Below are positions 43,701 to 52,348 of a stretch of DNA of 64,000 bases, one piece after another. Location of the stretch: the NCBI GenBank assembly GCA_022432975.1, contig CM039509.1:11188621-11252620 (forward strand). Reading direction: 5' to 3'. The notes beneath the pieces were generated by a model, which was not told the origin of the DNA, did not search any database, and saw only the letters and a list, made by a program, of their open reading frames with translations. Numbering within the stretch: the stretch's first letter is position 1; the number at the start of each line of letters is the position of its first letter. The DNA is from Begonia masoniana. Its lineage: Eukaryota; Streptophyta; Magnoliopsida; Cucurbitales; Begoniaceae. The position numbers were made by a program, and so were the translations under genes.

Positions 43701-45159
43701 AGAAAGTGTAAACTCAATCCTCGTGGAGATGGACCATTCCAAGTTTTGGAAAAGATTAATGATAATGCTTATATCATTGATCTACTAGCTGATTATCAAG
43801 TGAGTGCTACTTTTAATGTAACTGACCTCTCTCCTTTCTATGTAGGTCCAGATTCGAGGACGAATCCTTTTCAAGAGATGGAGAATGATGTGGGCAAGGA
43901 TGGCATTGAAGAAGAGTTGGGCCAAGAAGAATACTTAATGGAGTTGAAAATGCCAAATGGACCTATCACTAGAGCTCGGGCCAAGAAGCTTCAAGAAGAA
44001 GTCCAAAATAACTTATTTCAAGAACCAAGACCACTTAAAGAAATGGGCCTTAAAGTTATTAATGTGTTACAAATACAAATGGAGTTTGATTAGGCCCAAA
44101 TTACGCAAAGAAGGCTCTAGAATGAGTAATTTCAAAGTGACATCCACTAGGCATTTAATATTGGCATAGAGAAGGCCAAAAGGTGTTTTGATGGTTTCCA
44201 AGAAGGCTGAACCTAGACCATATTAGAAGCAAAGTTCTTTCTCATGTTTTCAAGGCTATTTAATGCCTATTCTAGACTATTCTTGTAAGCCTATAAATAC
44301 TTGGGAGTTCTTCATTGTAAGACACACTAGAATGAGAATTATCTTGTGAGAATTTCCTCCAAACTGTTCTTCTGTAGAACTTGCGGAAATTTCAAGTGCA
44401 ACCACTTGATTTCCAACCCTTATAATATTGGTTTCTTGCTCTTCCATAGCAACGGGGTCAATATTCCTTTCTTGATACTATTGGTTTCTGGTTGTCATAT
44501 AACCACGGGGTCATTAGTCCTAAACTTTGAAACTACTATTGGGCGATCCTGAAGTTGATTCCATCTATTGACGTTGGGTCTCACAACAAGTTTGTTGAGG
44601 TTTGCATCAGGCAAAGAAACAAATATTGAAGAAACAAGAGTTTACACAAAAAGACGACGAGCCACCAACCAAAGAGCAACCGATTGAAGAGCCACCAACT
44701 GAAGATCCACCAACCGAAGAACCACCTACCAAAGAGCTCATAAAAGAGGAAGTTAGTTGTCTTCAACAGGATCCAATTTTTATGATATTTCAACAAGAGA
44801 AAGATAACTACTCGATGGAGGAAATTTTCCCAGAAATCTCAAAGATTCAAGAAACAAAAGTGTTGTTGAACCATGAACCAAAAGACTATGAAGTTGAGGT
44901 ACAAAAGGTGAAGGAAATTGATGAAGAAAGTGAGAACAATATTGTCATGTTGGCAAGGGAACAAGCACTTGTTACTTATTCCAAAGATTTTATTTTTTTT
45001 AACAATCTTAGTCCTTTTTCTAGTGTGAATTTCTTTGTGTATGATCCAGGAGATTCGAGGAAGAATCTCTTCGAAGGTAAAGGGAATGATACGAACCAAG
45101 ATAGTCCAAGCCCAATGTCAAGGACAATAATCCATCTAACAAAGGAGGCCCTAATGTAA
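37752..45159 (+). CDS. Element C gag-derived protein, split by element B (37752-38007 and 44615-45159)
   Basis: When element B and one GGCAA copy are ignored, the two pieces total 801 bases and stay in frame: 266 codons plus a stop. The N-terminal ~35 residues resemble element A gag ([14 protein letters not shown]). Then comes a charged segment, a short proline-glutamate repeat ([17 protein letters not shown]), and a segment resembling the family's protease-RT linker ([15 protein letters not shown]). The end, [13 protein letters not shown], corresponds to the last residues of gypsy pol at the polypurine tract and continues into the LTR. No zinc knuckle or enzyme domain remains. It is the only frame in the cluster with no internal stop other than the insertion, so its coding capacity may have been kept until B arrived. 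Function unknown. Confidence 0.75.
38008..38735 (+). repeat. 5' LTR of element B
   Basis: TGATGTGGGCAAGG ... TTTGCATCA. TATAAATA lies at 38418-38425, with the R region presumably starting about 30 bp on. The first ~200 bp encode the same C-terminal tail that ends pol in the 3' copy. Differences from the 3' LTR include AAATACC versus AAATGCC, AAGTTTC versus AAGCTTC, and an extra ATCC in CATCCATCCACT. Confidence 0.95.
38738..38748 (+). other. Primer-binding site of element B (initiator Met-tRNA)
   Basis: TGGTATCAGAG followed by AC instead of C, starting two bases after the 5' LTR. Eleven bases match the initiator tRNA-Met primer site. Confidence 0.88.
38749..39324 (+). other. Leader of element B
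   Basis: Non-coding stretch between the primer site and gag. A purine run of A and G (38869-38972) forms low-complexity sequence, followed by AT-rich sequence and GAGTGGTAAAAGGCAAGAG, a phrase shared with the leaders of elements A and C. No protein recognised. Confidence 0.75.
39325..40978 (+). pseudogene. gag: Element B gag and protease (frameshift and terminal nonsense codon)
   Basis: ATG 39325 opens a gag with an N-terminal helical segment ([20 protein letters not shown]), then [20 protein letters not shown]. One extra A in an A-run at about 39770-39777 moves the rest into another frame: [45 protein letters not shown]. The zinc knuckle reads [15 protein letters not shown]: the first Cys is Tyr, so one zinc ligand is missing. 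The protease motif is [12 protein letters not shown], with DGG in place of D[ST]G. A TAA at 40976-40978 sits where the same frame would otherwise run into the linker and RT; by comparison with element D ([10 protein letters not shown]) the lost codon was probably Gln. Confidence 0.9.
40979..44093 (+). pseudogene. pol: Element B RT-RNase H-integrase (two frame breaks)
   Basis: RT with [17 protein letters not shown] and YFDDILVYS (about 41817), then RNase H with [15 protein letters not shown] lost base near 42475 breaks the frame inside the connection to [11 protein letters not shown] run of 19 G at 42808-42826, where relatives encode about three Gly residues, breaks it again. The last frame (from about 42831) is a long intact integrase: [10 protein letters not shown]...[11 protein letters not shown], then the D,D,E core in [25 protein letters not shown] and [15 protein letters not shown]. 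It then has a GPF module ([14 protein letters not shown]) and [16 protein letters not shown]. The frame crosses the polypurine tract and ends about 200 bp inside the 3' LTR. Confidence 0.92.
43872..43885 (+). other. Polypurine tract of element B
   Basis: AAGAGATGGAGAA directly precedes the TGATG start of the 3' LTR. It is less pure than the equivalent AAGAGGGAGGGAA of element D (49011-49023). It lies within the coding frame (FQEMEND). Confidence 0.8.
43886..44609 (+). repeat. 3' LTR of element B
   Basis: TGATGTGGGCAAGG ... TTTGCATCA, 724 bp, followed by the GGCAA duplication. TATAAATA lies at 44292-44299. Its first part encodes the pol tail [15 protein letters not shown], ending at the stop at 44091-44093. 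Confidence 0.95.
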
Positions 45160-45433
45160 ATCAAGGTGCGACCAAGCTCAAGCCTTAAGACAAACATCAA
45201 TGTCAAAATATTGTAGTTCTTCATGGAGAAACATGTTTTACGGAGATCAACATCTTCAATTCAGCATCCCCTTACAATATGACATTCTTCAAGGTGAGGC
45301 ATAAATGGAGGATTAAGCACACGTTCAAAGATTACTAGATTACTTCTCAAAGGTTTCTATAGTGAGCTGGATCGCGTAATTATAGAAAGTTTGTTAATTA
45401 TAGTTTTAGAAAGTTTTCTTAATTATAGTTTTA
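45087..45433 (+). repeat. Truncated 3' LTR of element C
   Basis: Matches 35996-36345 with few differences, including the TGATACGAACCAAGATAG start after the polypurine tract. It stops inside the TTAATTATAGTTTTAGAAAG array at ATAGTTTTA, where gag sequence of element D begins. The U5 end and the right half of element A are therefore lost. This is a deletion or recombination junction. Confidence 0.9.
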
Positions 45434-48400
45434 CCACTTCCAAGGGTAAGTTTGAACAGCGGGCAACAACTATGCCCTCTTCCAACCAGGCCAAACCAAC
45501 GCCTACACCCAATCGCTCTAGTGAGATCAAGTGTTTCAAATGTCTTGGGAGAGGACATATTGCAAGTCAATGCCCAAATAAGCGAGTGATGGTGTTGCGG
45601 GAGAGTGGAGAGATCGAGTCCGAGGCTAGTGATGACGAGGGTGAATCAGATATGCCATCATTGGAGTATGTTTCCACGGATGATGAGGAGGTAGGAGCTG
45701 CCAACGGAGACTTCCTTTTGGTTGCACGACGTGCCTTGAGTGCGCAGATAAAAGAGGACGAAGATGATAAGGTGCAGCGAGAAAATATTTTCCACACCCG
45801 GTGCCACGTGAAAGACAAAGTGTGCAGTGTCATAGTCGATGGGGGAAGTTGTACCAATGTGGCTAGTGCTTCTATGGTGGAGAAATTGGGACTTTTAACG
45901 TTGAAACATCCACGACCTTACAAGTTGCAATGATTGAATGATAGCGGGGAGGTACGTGTCACCAACCAAGTGGTGGTACCATTTCGGATTGGAAAGTACG
46001 AAGACGAAGTGAAGTGCGACGTGGTACCAATGCAAGCTAGTCATATCCTGTTAGGAAGACCGTGGCAATTTGACCGAAGAGTGCAACATGATGGTTTCAC
46101 CAACAAGTATTCATTCACCCATAAACACAAGCCAATCACGTTAGTACCCTTATCCCTGAGAGAGGTCTTTGCAGATCAAATTCGGTTGCAGAAATCGAGT
46201 GAACAAGAAAGAAAAGAGTGGGAACAAGCAAAACCAGAGAGAAAACCAGAGAGTTCATCCATTTCTAAACAAAATCTCTTTGCAACCAAGAGTGATCTGA
46301 AACAAGCCATTACCAACAAACAGCCAATGATCCTTCTCACGTGCAAGGAAGATGTTTTGAATACTAACAAGCTAGATTTGTCCCTTCCAAGTCTGGTTGT
46401 TTCTCTTTTGCAGGACTTTGAGGACGTATTTCCCGATGAGCTTCCAAAAGGTTTGCCACCCATTCGCGGGATTGAGCACAAGATTGACCTTGTACCTGGA
46501 GCCTCCATTCCGAATCGGCCAGCTTATCGCACCAACCCCGAGGAGACAAAGGAGTTACAGCGTCAAGTGGAAGACTTGATGGAGAAGGGGTACGTGAGGG
46601 AGAGCATGAGTCCGTGCGCTGTCCCTGTTCTTTTGGTTCCTAAGAAGGATGGAACATGGCGAATGTGCACCGATTGTCGCGCCATCAATAGTATCACGGT
46701 AAAGTATTGCTTTCCTATTCCTCGTTTAGATGATATGCTTGACCAGTTGCATGGTTCCTGTGTCTTTTCAAAGATTGATATTAAGAGTGGATACCATCAA
46801 ATTAGAATGAATGAAGGAGATGAGTGGAAAACGGCGTTTAAAACAAAACATGGATTATATGAGTGGATGGTCATGCCATTTTGGCTAACTAATGCACCTA
46901 GTACTTTCATGCGCTTGATGAATCATGTTTTGCATCCACTTATTGGAAAATTTGTGGTTGTATACTTTGATGATATTTTAATATATAGTTCCAATTTGCA
47001 TGATCATGTTTCTCATTTGAGAGTAGTTTTGAATGTTCTTAAGAAAGAGAAATTGTACGCTAACCAGGGCAAGTGCACCTTTGCACCGATCAGCTTGTTT
47101 TTCTTGGTTTTATTGTTAGCGCGCAGGGAATCCAGGTTGACAATGAGAAGGTTTGCGCAATTCAAGAATGGCCAACTCCGACGACTGTTGGACAGGTGCA
47201 AAGTTTTCATGGACTTGCTAGCTTCTACCGGCGATTCGTGAAGGACTTTAGCACCGTAGCCGCACCGCTCACCGACGTGATGAAGAAGAACGTTCCATTC
47301 AAGTGGGGCGAGGCACAAGAGGAGGCATTTACGATTCTGAAATATAAACTTTCGCATGCCCCTTTACTTGCTTTACCTAACTTTGATAAAATGTTTGAGG
47401 TTAAGTGTGATGCTTCAGGTGTAGGGATTGGCGCTGTTTTAATGCAGGAACGAAGACCAATTGCATACTTCAGTGAGAAGCTAAGTGGCGCAACGCTCAA
47501 CTACCCGACGTATGACAAGGAGCTCTACGCCGTAGTTCGTGCCCTCGAGACGTGGCAACACTACCTTATGCCAAAGGAGTTTGTGATCCGCACCGATCAT
47601 GAAACCTTGAAGCATTTCAAGAGCCAACACAAGCTGAATAAACGCCATGGTCACTAGTTTGAATTCTTGGAGCCATTCCCATATGTCATCCAATACAAGA
47701 AAGGTAAGGAGAATGTGGTTGCTGATGCACTTTCTCGCAGGTATGTTTTAATATCAACCTTAGATGCTAAATTACTTGGATTCGAACATATCAAGCAGCT
47801 TTACATTGATGATGTTGATTTTGGAGAGAGTTATAGGTTGTGTGAGAAATCTGGGTTTGGGAAGTTCTTTAGGCATAACGAGTACCTATTCAGGGAAGGT
47901 AAATTGTGTGTTCCCAACTGTTCTTTGCGTGATTTATTGATTAGGGAATCCCATGGGGGAGGGTTGATGGGTCATTTTGGGGTAGCAAAAACTCTAGGAA
48001 TCCTACAAGAACATTTCTATTGGCCCCACATTAAACGAGATGTTGAAAGAATAGTTGGTAGTTGTCTTACGTGTAAGCAAGCTAAATCGAGAGTACAACC
48101 GAACGGGCTTTACACACCTCTGCCTATTCCTAGTTCATCTTGGATTGACATTTCGATGGACTTTGTATTAGGGTTACCTAGGACTAAGCGTGGTAAGGAT
48201 TCGATTTTTGTGGTTGTAGATCGTTTTTCTAAGATGGCTCATTTTATTCCTTGTCATAAAACTGATGATGCCTCTAATGTTGCTGAATTGTTCTTTCGAG
48301 AGATAGTACGATTACATGGGATGCCGAGGACAATAGTTTCAGATCGCGATGCTAAGTTTTTAAGTTACTTTTGGAAGACTTTGTGGGGAAAATTAGGAAC

Positions 48401-49153
48401 AAAACTTTTGTTTTCAACTACTTGTCATCCCCAAACTGATGGTCAAACTGAGGTAGTGAATAGGACTTTATCGATATTGTTGAGGGCAGTCATTAGCAAA
48501 AACATTAAGTCATGGGAGGAATATTTGCCACATGTTGAGTTTGCCTACAACCGCTAAATATTCATTCAGCCACTAAATATTTACCATTTGAGATTGTTTA
48601 TGGTTTTAATCCGCTAACTCCATTGGATTTATCACCTTTACCTGTTTCTGAACAAGTGAATTTAGATGGCGAGAAGAAGGCAGAAGTCGTGAAACAACTC
48701 CACGAGCGAGCTCGACAAAACATTGAGCGGAGAACAGATCAATACATCAAAAATGCCAACAAGGGTCGACGTCAACTCATTTTTGAACCCAGAGATTGGG
48801 TTTGGTTGCATAGGCGCAAAGAGAGATTCCCCGCACAACGGCGTTCTAAATTGCTTTCACGTGGTGATGGACCATTCCAAGTGCTTGAGCGAATTAACAA
48901 CAACGCCTACAAGCTTGATTTACCTGGTGAGTACAATGTAAGTGCAACGTTTAATGTTTCTGACTTGAGTCCTTTTGATGCAGATTTCGATTTGAGGACA
49001 AATCATTTTCAAGAGGGAGGGAATGATGAGGACCTCAAGACGGATACATTACAAGTGGATGGACCAATAACGAGAGCAAAGGCAAAGCAAATCAAGGAGA
49101 AAATGAGCAATTTGGTTCGTCAAATCTTACCTCAAGAAGGAAATTGTGTTTGA
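45434..49153 (+). pseudogene. pol: Element D gag(C-term)-pol (two nonsense codons, two frameshifts)
   Basis: Zinc knuckle CFKCLGRGHIASQC is complete. The protease motif is VDGGSCTNVAS. A TGA at 45931-45933 replaces the Trp found in A and B (LQWL). RT has [16 protein letters not shown] and YFDDILIYS, and PFWLTNAP where relatives have PFGLTNAP. One base is lost at about 47083. RNase H follows ([14 protein letters not shown]), and a TAG at 47655-47657 replaces Trp after KRHGH. Integrase has [10 protein letters not shown]...[33 protein letters not shown] and [15 protein letters not shown]. The frame shifts at about 48556 after FAYNR. The end, DLRTNHFQEGGNDE, runs into the LTR and continues DGPITRAKAKQIKE to the stop at 49151-49153. 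Confidence 0.92.
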
Positions 49154-49699
49154 AAGCAAGAACCAGATATTGTTCTCTTAATCCAAGCTGTTTTGGGATG
49201 ATGTTTATGTCATTTTCGTTTTGTTTATTTAGTTACTTCTAGATTGTCGTTTTTCAGGTTTAAAAAGTACTTGTTGTCTATCGAGTCATAAGTCATTTTA
49301 TTTAGTAATTGTTGTCTTTTTAATTAAAAGTTTGAAGGGCAGATTAGTAATTTGCTCTTAAAGAAAACCCTAGAAACCCTAGCATGAAGGGGTGTTTCAC
49401 GCCTATAAATTCATTCTTAGATGAATAAAAAAAGATCAGGTTTTATCTAATTGTGAGAGAATTTCTTTTAGTTTCTTGAAGAAACTCCGAACTTATCAAG
49501 GTTCTCCTTGTGGCGTTCAAAATCTGACTTATCAAACGAACAGGCATATTCCTTTGTGGCGTCCTCCTTATTCCAAGGTTCGGATCTGTATAGATTTCGG
49601 GTCAAGGATTTCCTCTTCGAACTTGTAGATTCTGGGTTAGCGACGACGCAAATATTTTGATCATGGGTCACCGTCACATCGTTGACGTGGTTCGCATCA
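49024..49699 (+). repeat. 3' LTR of element D (676 bp)
   Basis: TGATGAGGACC ... GGTTCGCATCA, preceded by AAGAGGGAGGGAA. TATAAAT lies at 49404-49410. The U5 part has repeats of CTTATCAA, TTCCTTTGTGGCG and CAAGGTTC type. The first ~130 bp encode the pol tail. Confidence 0.92.
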
Positions 49700-52348
49700 G
49701 TTTTAAGCACAGGTCATGTAACACTCAACCTCATTTGCTTGATACGTTCAACTCTTTTGGAACAAATCGATTGAAGTGAATTTTCTAATGCTTCATCAAG
49801 CGCATTAGTAAGTCTTAGTTATTAGTCCATGAAGGTTGTTGGGTCCTCAATACACGTCGTTCACATCACTTCAAGTTAAAACCTAGAAAGTGAAATTGAT
49901 AACTTAGGTTCTAACCACAAGTCATGTAACACTCAACCACATTTGCTTGATACGTTCAACTCTTTTGGAACAAATCGATTGAAGTGAAGTTTCTAATGCT
50001 TTATCAAGCGCATTACTAAGTCTTAGTTACGCGTCCATGAAGGTTGTTGGGTCCTCAATACACGTCGTTCTCATCACTTCAAGTTTAAAACTTGAAAGTG
50101 AAATGGACGATCAACTATTTTGGAACAAATCGATTGAAGTAAAGTTTCTTATGCTTCATCAAGCCCATTACTAAGTCTTAGTTTCGCGTCCTAAAAGGTT
50201 GTTGGGTCCTAAATACACGTCGTTCTCATCACTTCAAGTTAAAACCTTGAATGTGAAATGGATAACTTAGATTCTAACCACAAGTCATGTAACACTCAAC
50301 CTCATTTGCTTGATATGTTCAACTCTTTTGGAACAAATCGATTGGAATGAAGTTTCTTATGCTTCATCAAGCGCATTACTAAGTCTTAGTTACGCGTCCA
50401 TGAAGATTGTTGGGTCCTCAATACACGTCGTTCTCATCACTTCAGGTTAAAACCGTGAAAGAGAAATAGATAACTTAGGTTCTAACCACAAGTCATGTAA
50501 CACTCATCCTCATTTGCTTGATACGTTTAACTGTTTTGGAAGAAATCGATTGAAGTGAATTTTCTAATGCTTCAACAAGCGCATTAGCAAGTCTTAGTTG
50601 ATCGTCCATGAAGGTTGTTGGGTCCTCAATACACGTCGTTCACATCACTTCAACTTAAAACCTTGAAAGTGAAATGGATAACTTAGGTTCTAACCACAAG
50701 TCATGTAACACTCAACCACATTTGCTTGATACGATCAACTCTTTTGGAACAAATCGATTGAAGTGAAGTTTCTTATGCTTCATCAAGCGCATTACTAAGT
50801 CTTAGTTACACGTCCATGAAGGTTGTTGGGTCCTCAATACACGTCGTTCTTATCACTTCAAGTTAAAACCTTGAAAGGGAAATGGATAACTTAGGTTCTA
50901 ACTACAAGTCATGTAACACTCAACCTCATTTGCTTGATACATTTAACTCTTTTGGAACAAATCGATTGAAGTGAATTTTCTAATGCTTCATCAAACGCAT
51001 CACTAAGTCTTAGTTACGCGTCCATGAAGGTTGTTGGGTCCTTAATACACGTCGTTCTCATCACTTGCAAGTTAAAACCTGGAAAGGGAAATGGATAACT
51101 TAGGTTCTAACCACAAGTCATGTAACACTAAACCCCATTTGCTTGATACGTTTAACTCTTTTGGAACAAATCGATTGAAGTGAATTTTCTAATGCTTCAT
51201 CAAGCGAATTAGTAAGTCTTAGTTATTAGTCCATGAAGGTTGTTGGGTCCTCAATACACGTCGTTCACATCACTTCAAGTTAAAACCTAGAAAGTGAAAT
51301 TGATAACTTAGGTTCTAACCACAAGTCATGTAACACTCAACCTCATTTGCTTGATACGTTTAACTCTTTTGGAACAAATCGATTTAAGTGAAGTTTCTAA
51401 TGCTTCATCAAGTGCATTACTAAGTCTTAGTTATGCGTCCATGAAAGTTGTTTTGTCCTCAATACACGTCGTTCTCATCACTTCAAGTTAAAACCTTAAA
51501 AGGGAAATGGATCACTTAGGTTCTAACCACAAGTCATGTAACACTCAACCTCATTTGCTTGATACGTTTAACTCTTTTGGAACAAATCGATTTAAGTGAA
51601 GTTACTAATGCTTTATCAAGCGCATTACTAAGTCTTAGTTACGCATCCATGAAGGTTGTTGGGTCCTCAATACACGTCGTTCTAATCACTTCAAGTTTAA
51701 ACCTTGAAAGTGAAATGGATAACTTAGGTTCTAACCACAAGTCATGTAACACTCAACCTCATTTGCTTTATACGATCAACTATTTTGGAACAAATCGATT
51801 GAAGTAAAGTTTCTTATGCTTCATCAAGCCCATTACTCGGTCTTAGTTTCACGTCCGTGAAGGTTGTTGGGTCCTCAATACACGTCGTTCTCATCACTTC
51901 AAGTTAAAACCTTGAATGTGAAATGGATAACTTAGGTTCTAACCACAAGTCATGTAACATTCAACATCATTTGCTTGATACGTTCAACTCTTTTGGAACA
52001 AATCGATGGAAGGGAAGTTTCTTATGCTTCATCAAGTGCATTAATAAGCCTTAATTACGAGTCCATGAAGGTTTTTTGGTCCTTAATACACGTCGTTCTT
52101 ATCACTTCAAGTTAAAACCTTGAATGTGAAATGGGTAACTTAGGTTATAACCACAAGTCATGTAACACTCAACCTCATTTGCTTTATGCGTTCAACTCTT
52201 TTGGAACAAATTAATTGAAGTGAATTTTCTAATGCTTCATCAAGCGCATTACTAAGTCTTAGTTGTGCGTCCATGAAGGTTGTTAGGTCCTCAATACACG
52301 TTGTTCGCATCACTTCAAGTTAAAACCTTGAAAGTGAAATGGATAACT
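49700..52348 (+). repeat. Satellite array, block III (about 13 monomers)
   Basis: Same monomer and strand, but of a distinct variant group: CTTGAAAGTGAAATGG or CTTGAAAGGGAAATGG for CTTGAATGTGAAATGG, GTGAATTTTCTAATGC, CGTTTAACTC, and TTAGTTATTAGTCC or TTAGTTGATCGTCC. One monomer lacks about 70 bp at about 50105 (GAAATGGA joined to CGATCAACTATT). The block ends at the TAACT target duplication of the next solo LTR. Confidence 0.97.

Larger units (their letters stand above)
38008..44609 (+). mobile_element. Element B: full-length Ty3/gypsy retrotransposon (6.6 kb)
   Basis: Two LTRs (728 and 724 bp), primer site, gag, protease, RT, RNase H, integrase and polypurine tract in that order, with a perfect 5-bp duplication GGCAA (38003-38007 and 44610-44614). 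It sits inside the gag-derived frame of element C. The two LTRs differ at only a handful of positions plus a 4-bp indel, so the insertion is relatively recent; it is also the innermost of the nest. The coding region nevertheless has several frame breaks, so this copy is not autonomous unless some are sequencing errors in homopolymers. I do not assign a clade: I see no clear chromodomain, and the integrase ends with a GPF-type module. Confidence 0.96.
35996..45433 (+). mobile_element. Element C: non-autonomous gag-only Ty3/gypsy derivative, interrupted by element B
   Basis: 5' LTR 35996-36818, primer site, long leader, a short gag-derived frame, polypurine tract GAAGGTAAAGGGAA (45073-45086), and a 3' LTR from 45087 truncated at 45433. 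Removing element B and one GGCAA leaves about 2.8 kb. The single open frame fuses a family-A-like gag N-terminus to the protease-RT linker region and the end of pol. Protease, RT, RNase H and integrase are absent. It would need enzymes from an autonomous relative such as an intact element A. The 3' LTR breakpoint joins it to element D. Confidence 0.88.
45434..49699 (+). mobile_element. Element D: 5'-truncated Ty3/gypsy retrotransposon with an intact 3' LTR
   Basis: Begins within the gag C-terminus and continues through protease, RT, RNase H and integrase to a polypurine tract (49011-49023) and a complete 3' LTR (49024-49699). No 5' LTR is present and a left target duplication cannot be tested. 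Satellite sequence resumes directly after the LTR (GTTTTAAGCACAGGTCATG corresponds to monomer GTTCTAACCACAAGTCATG). D was therefore inserted in the satellite. It is related to B at the protein level but has a different LTR. Confidence 0.92.
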
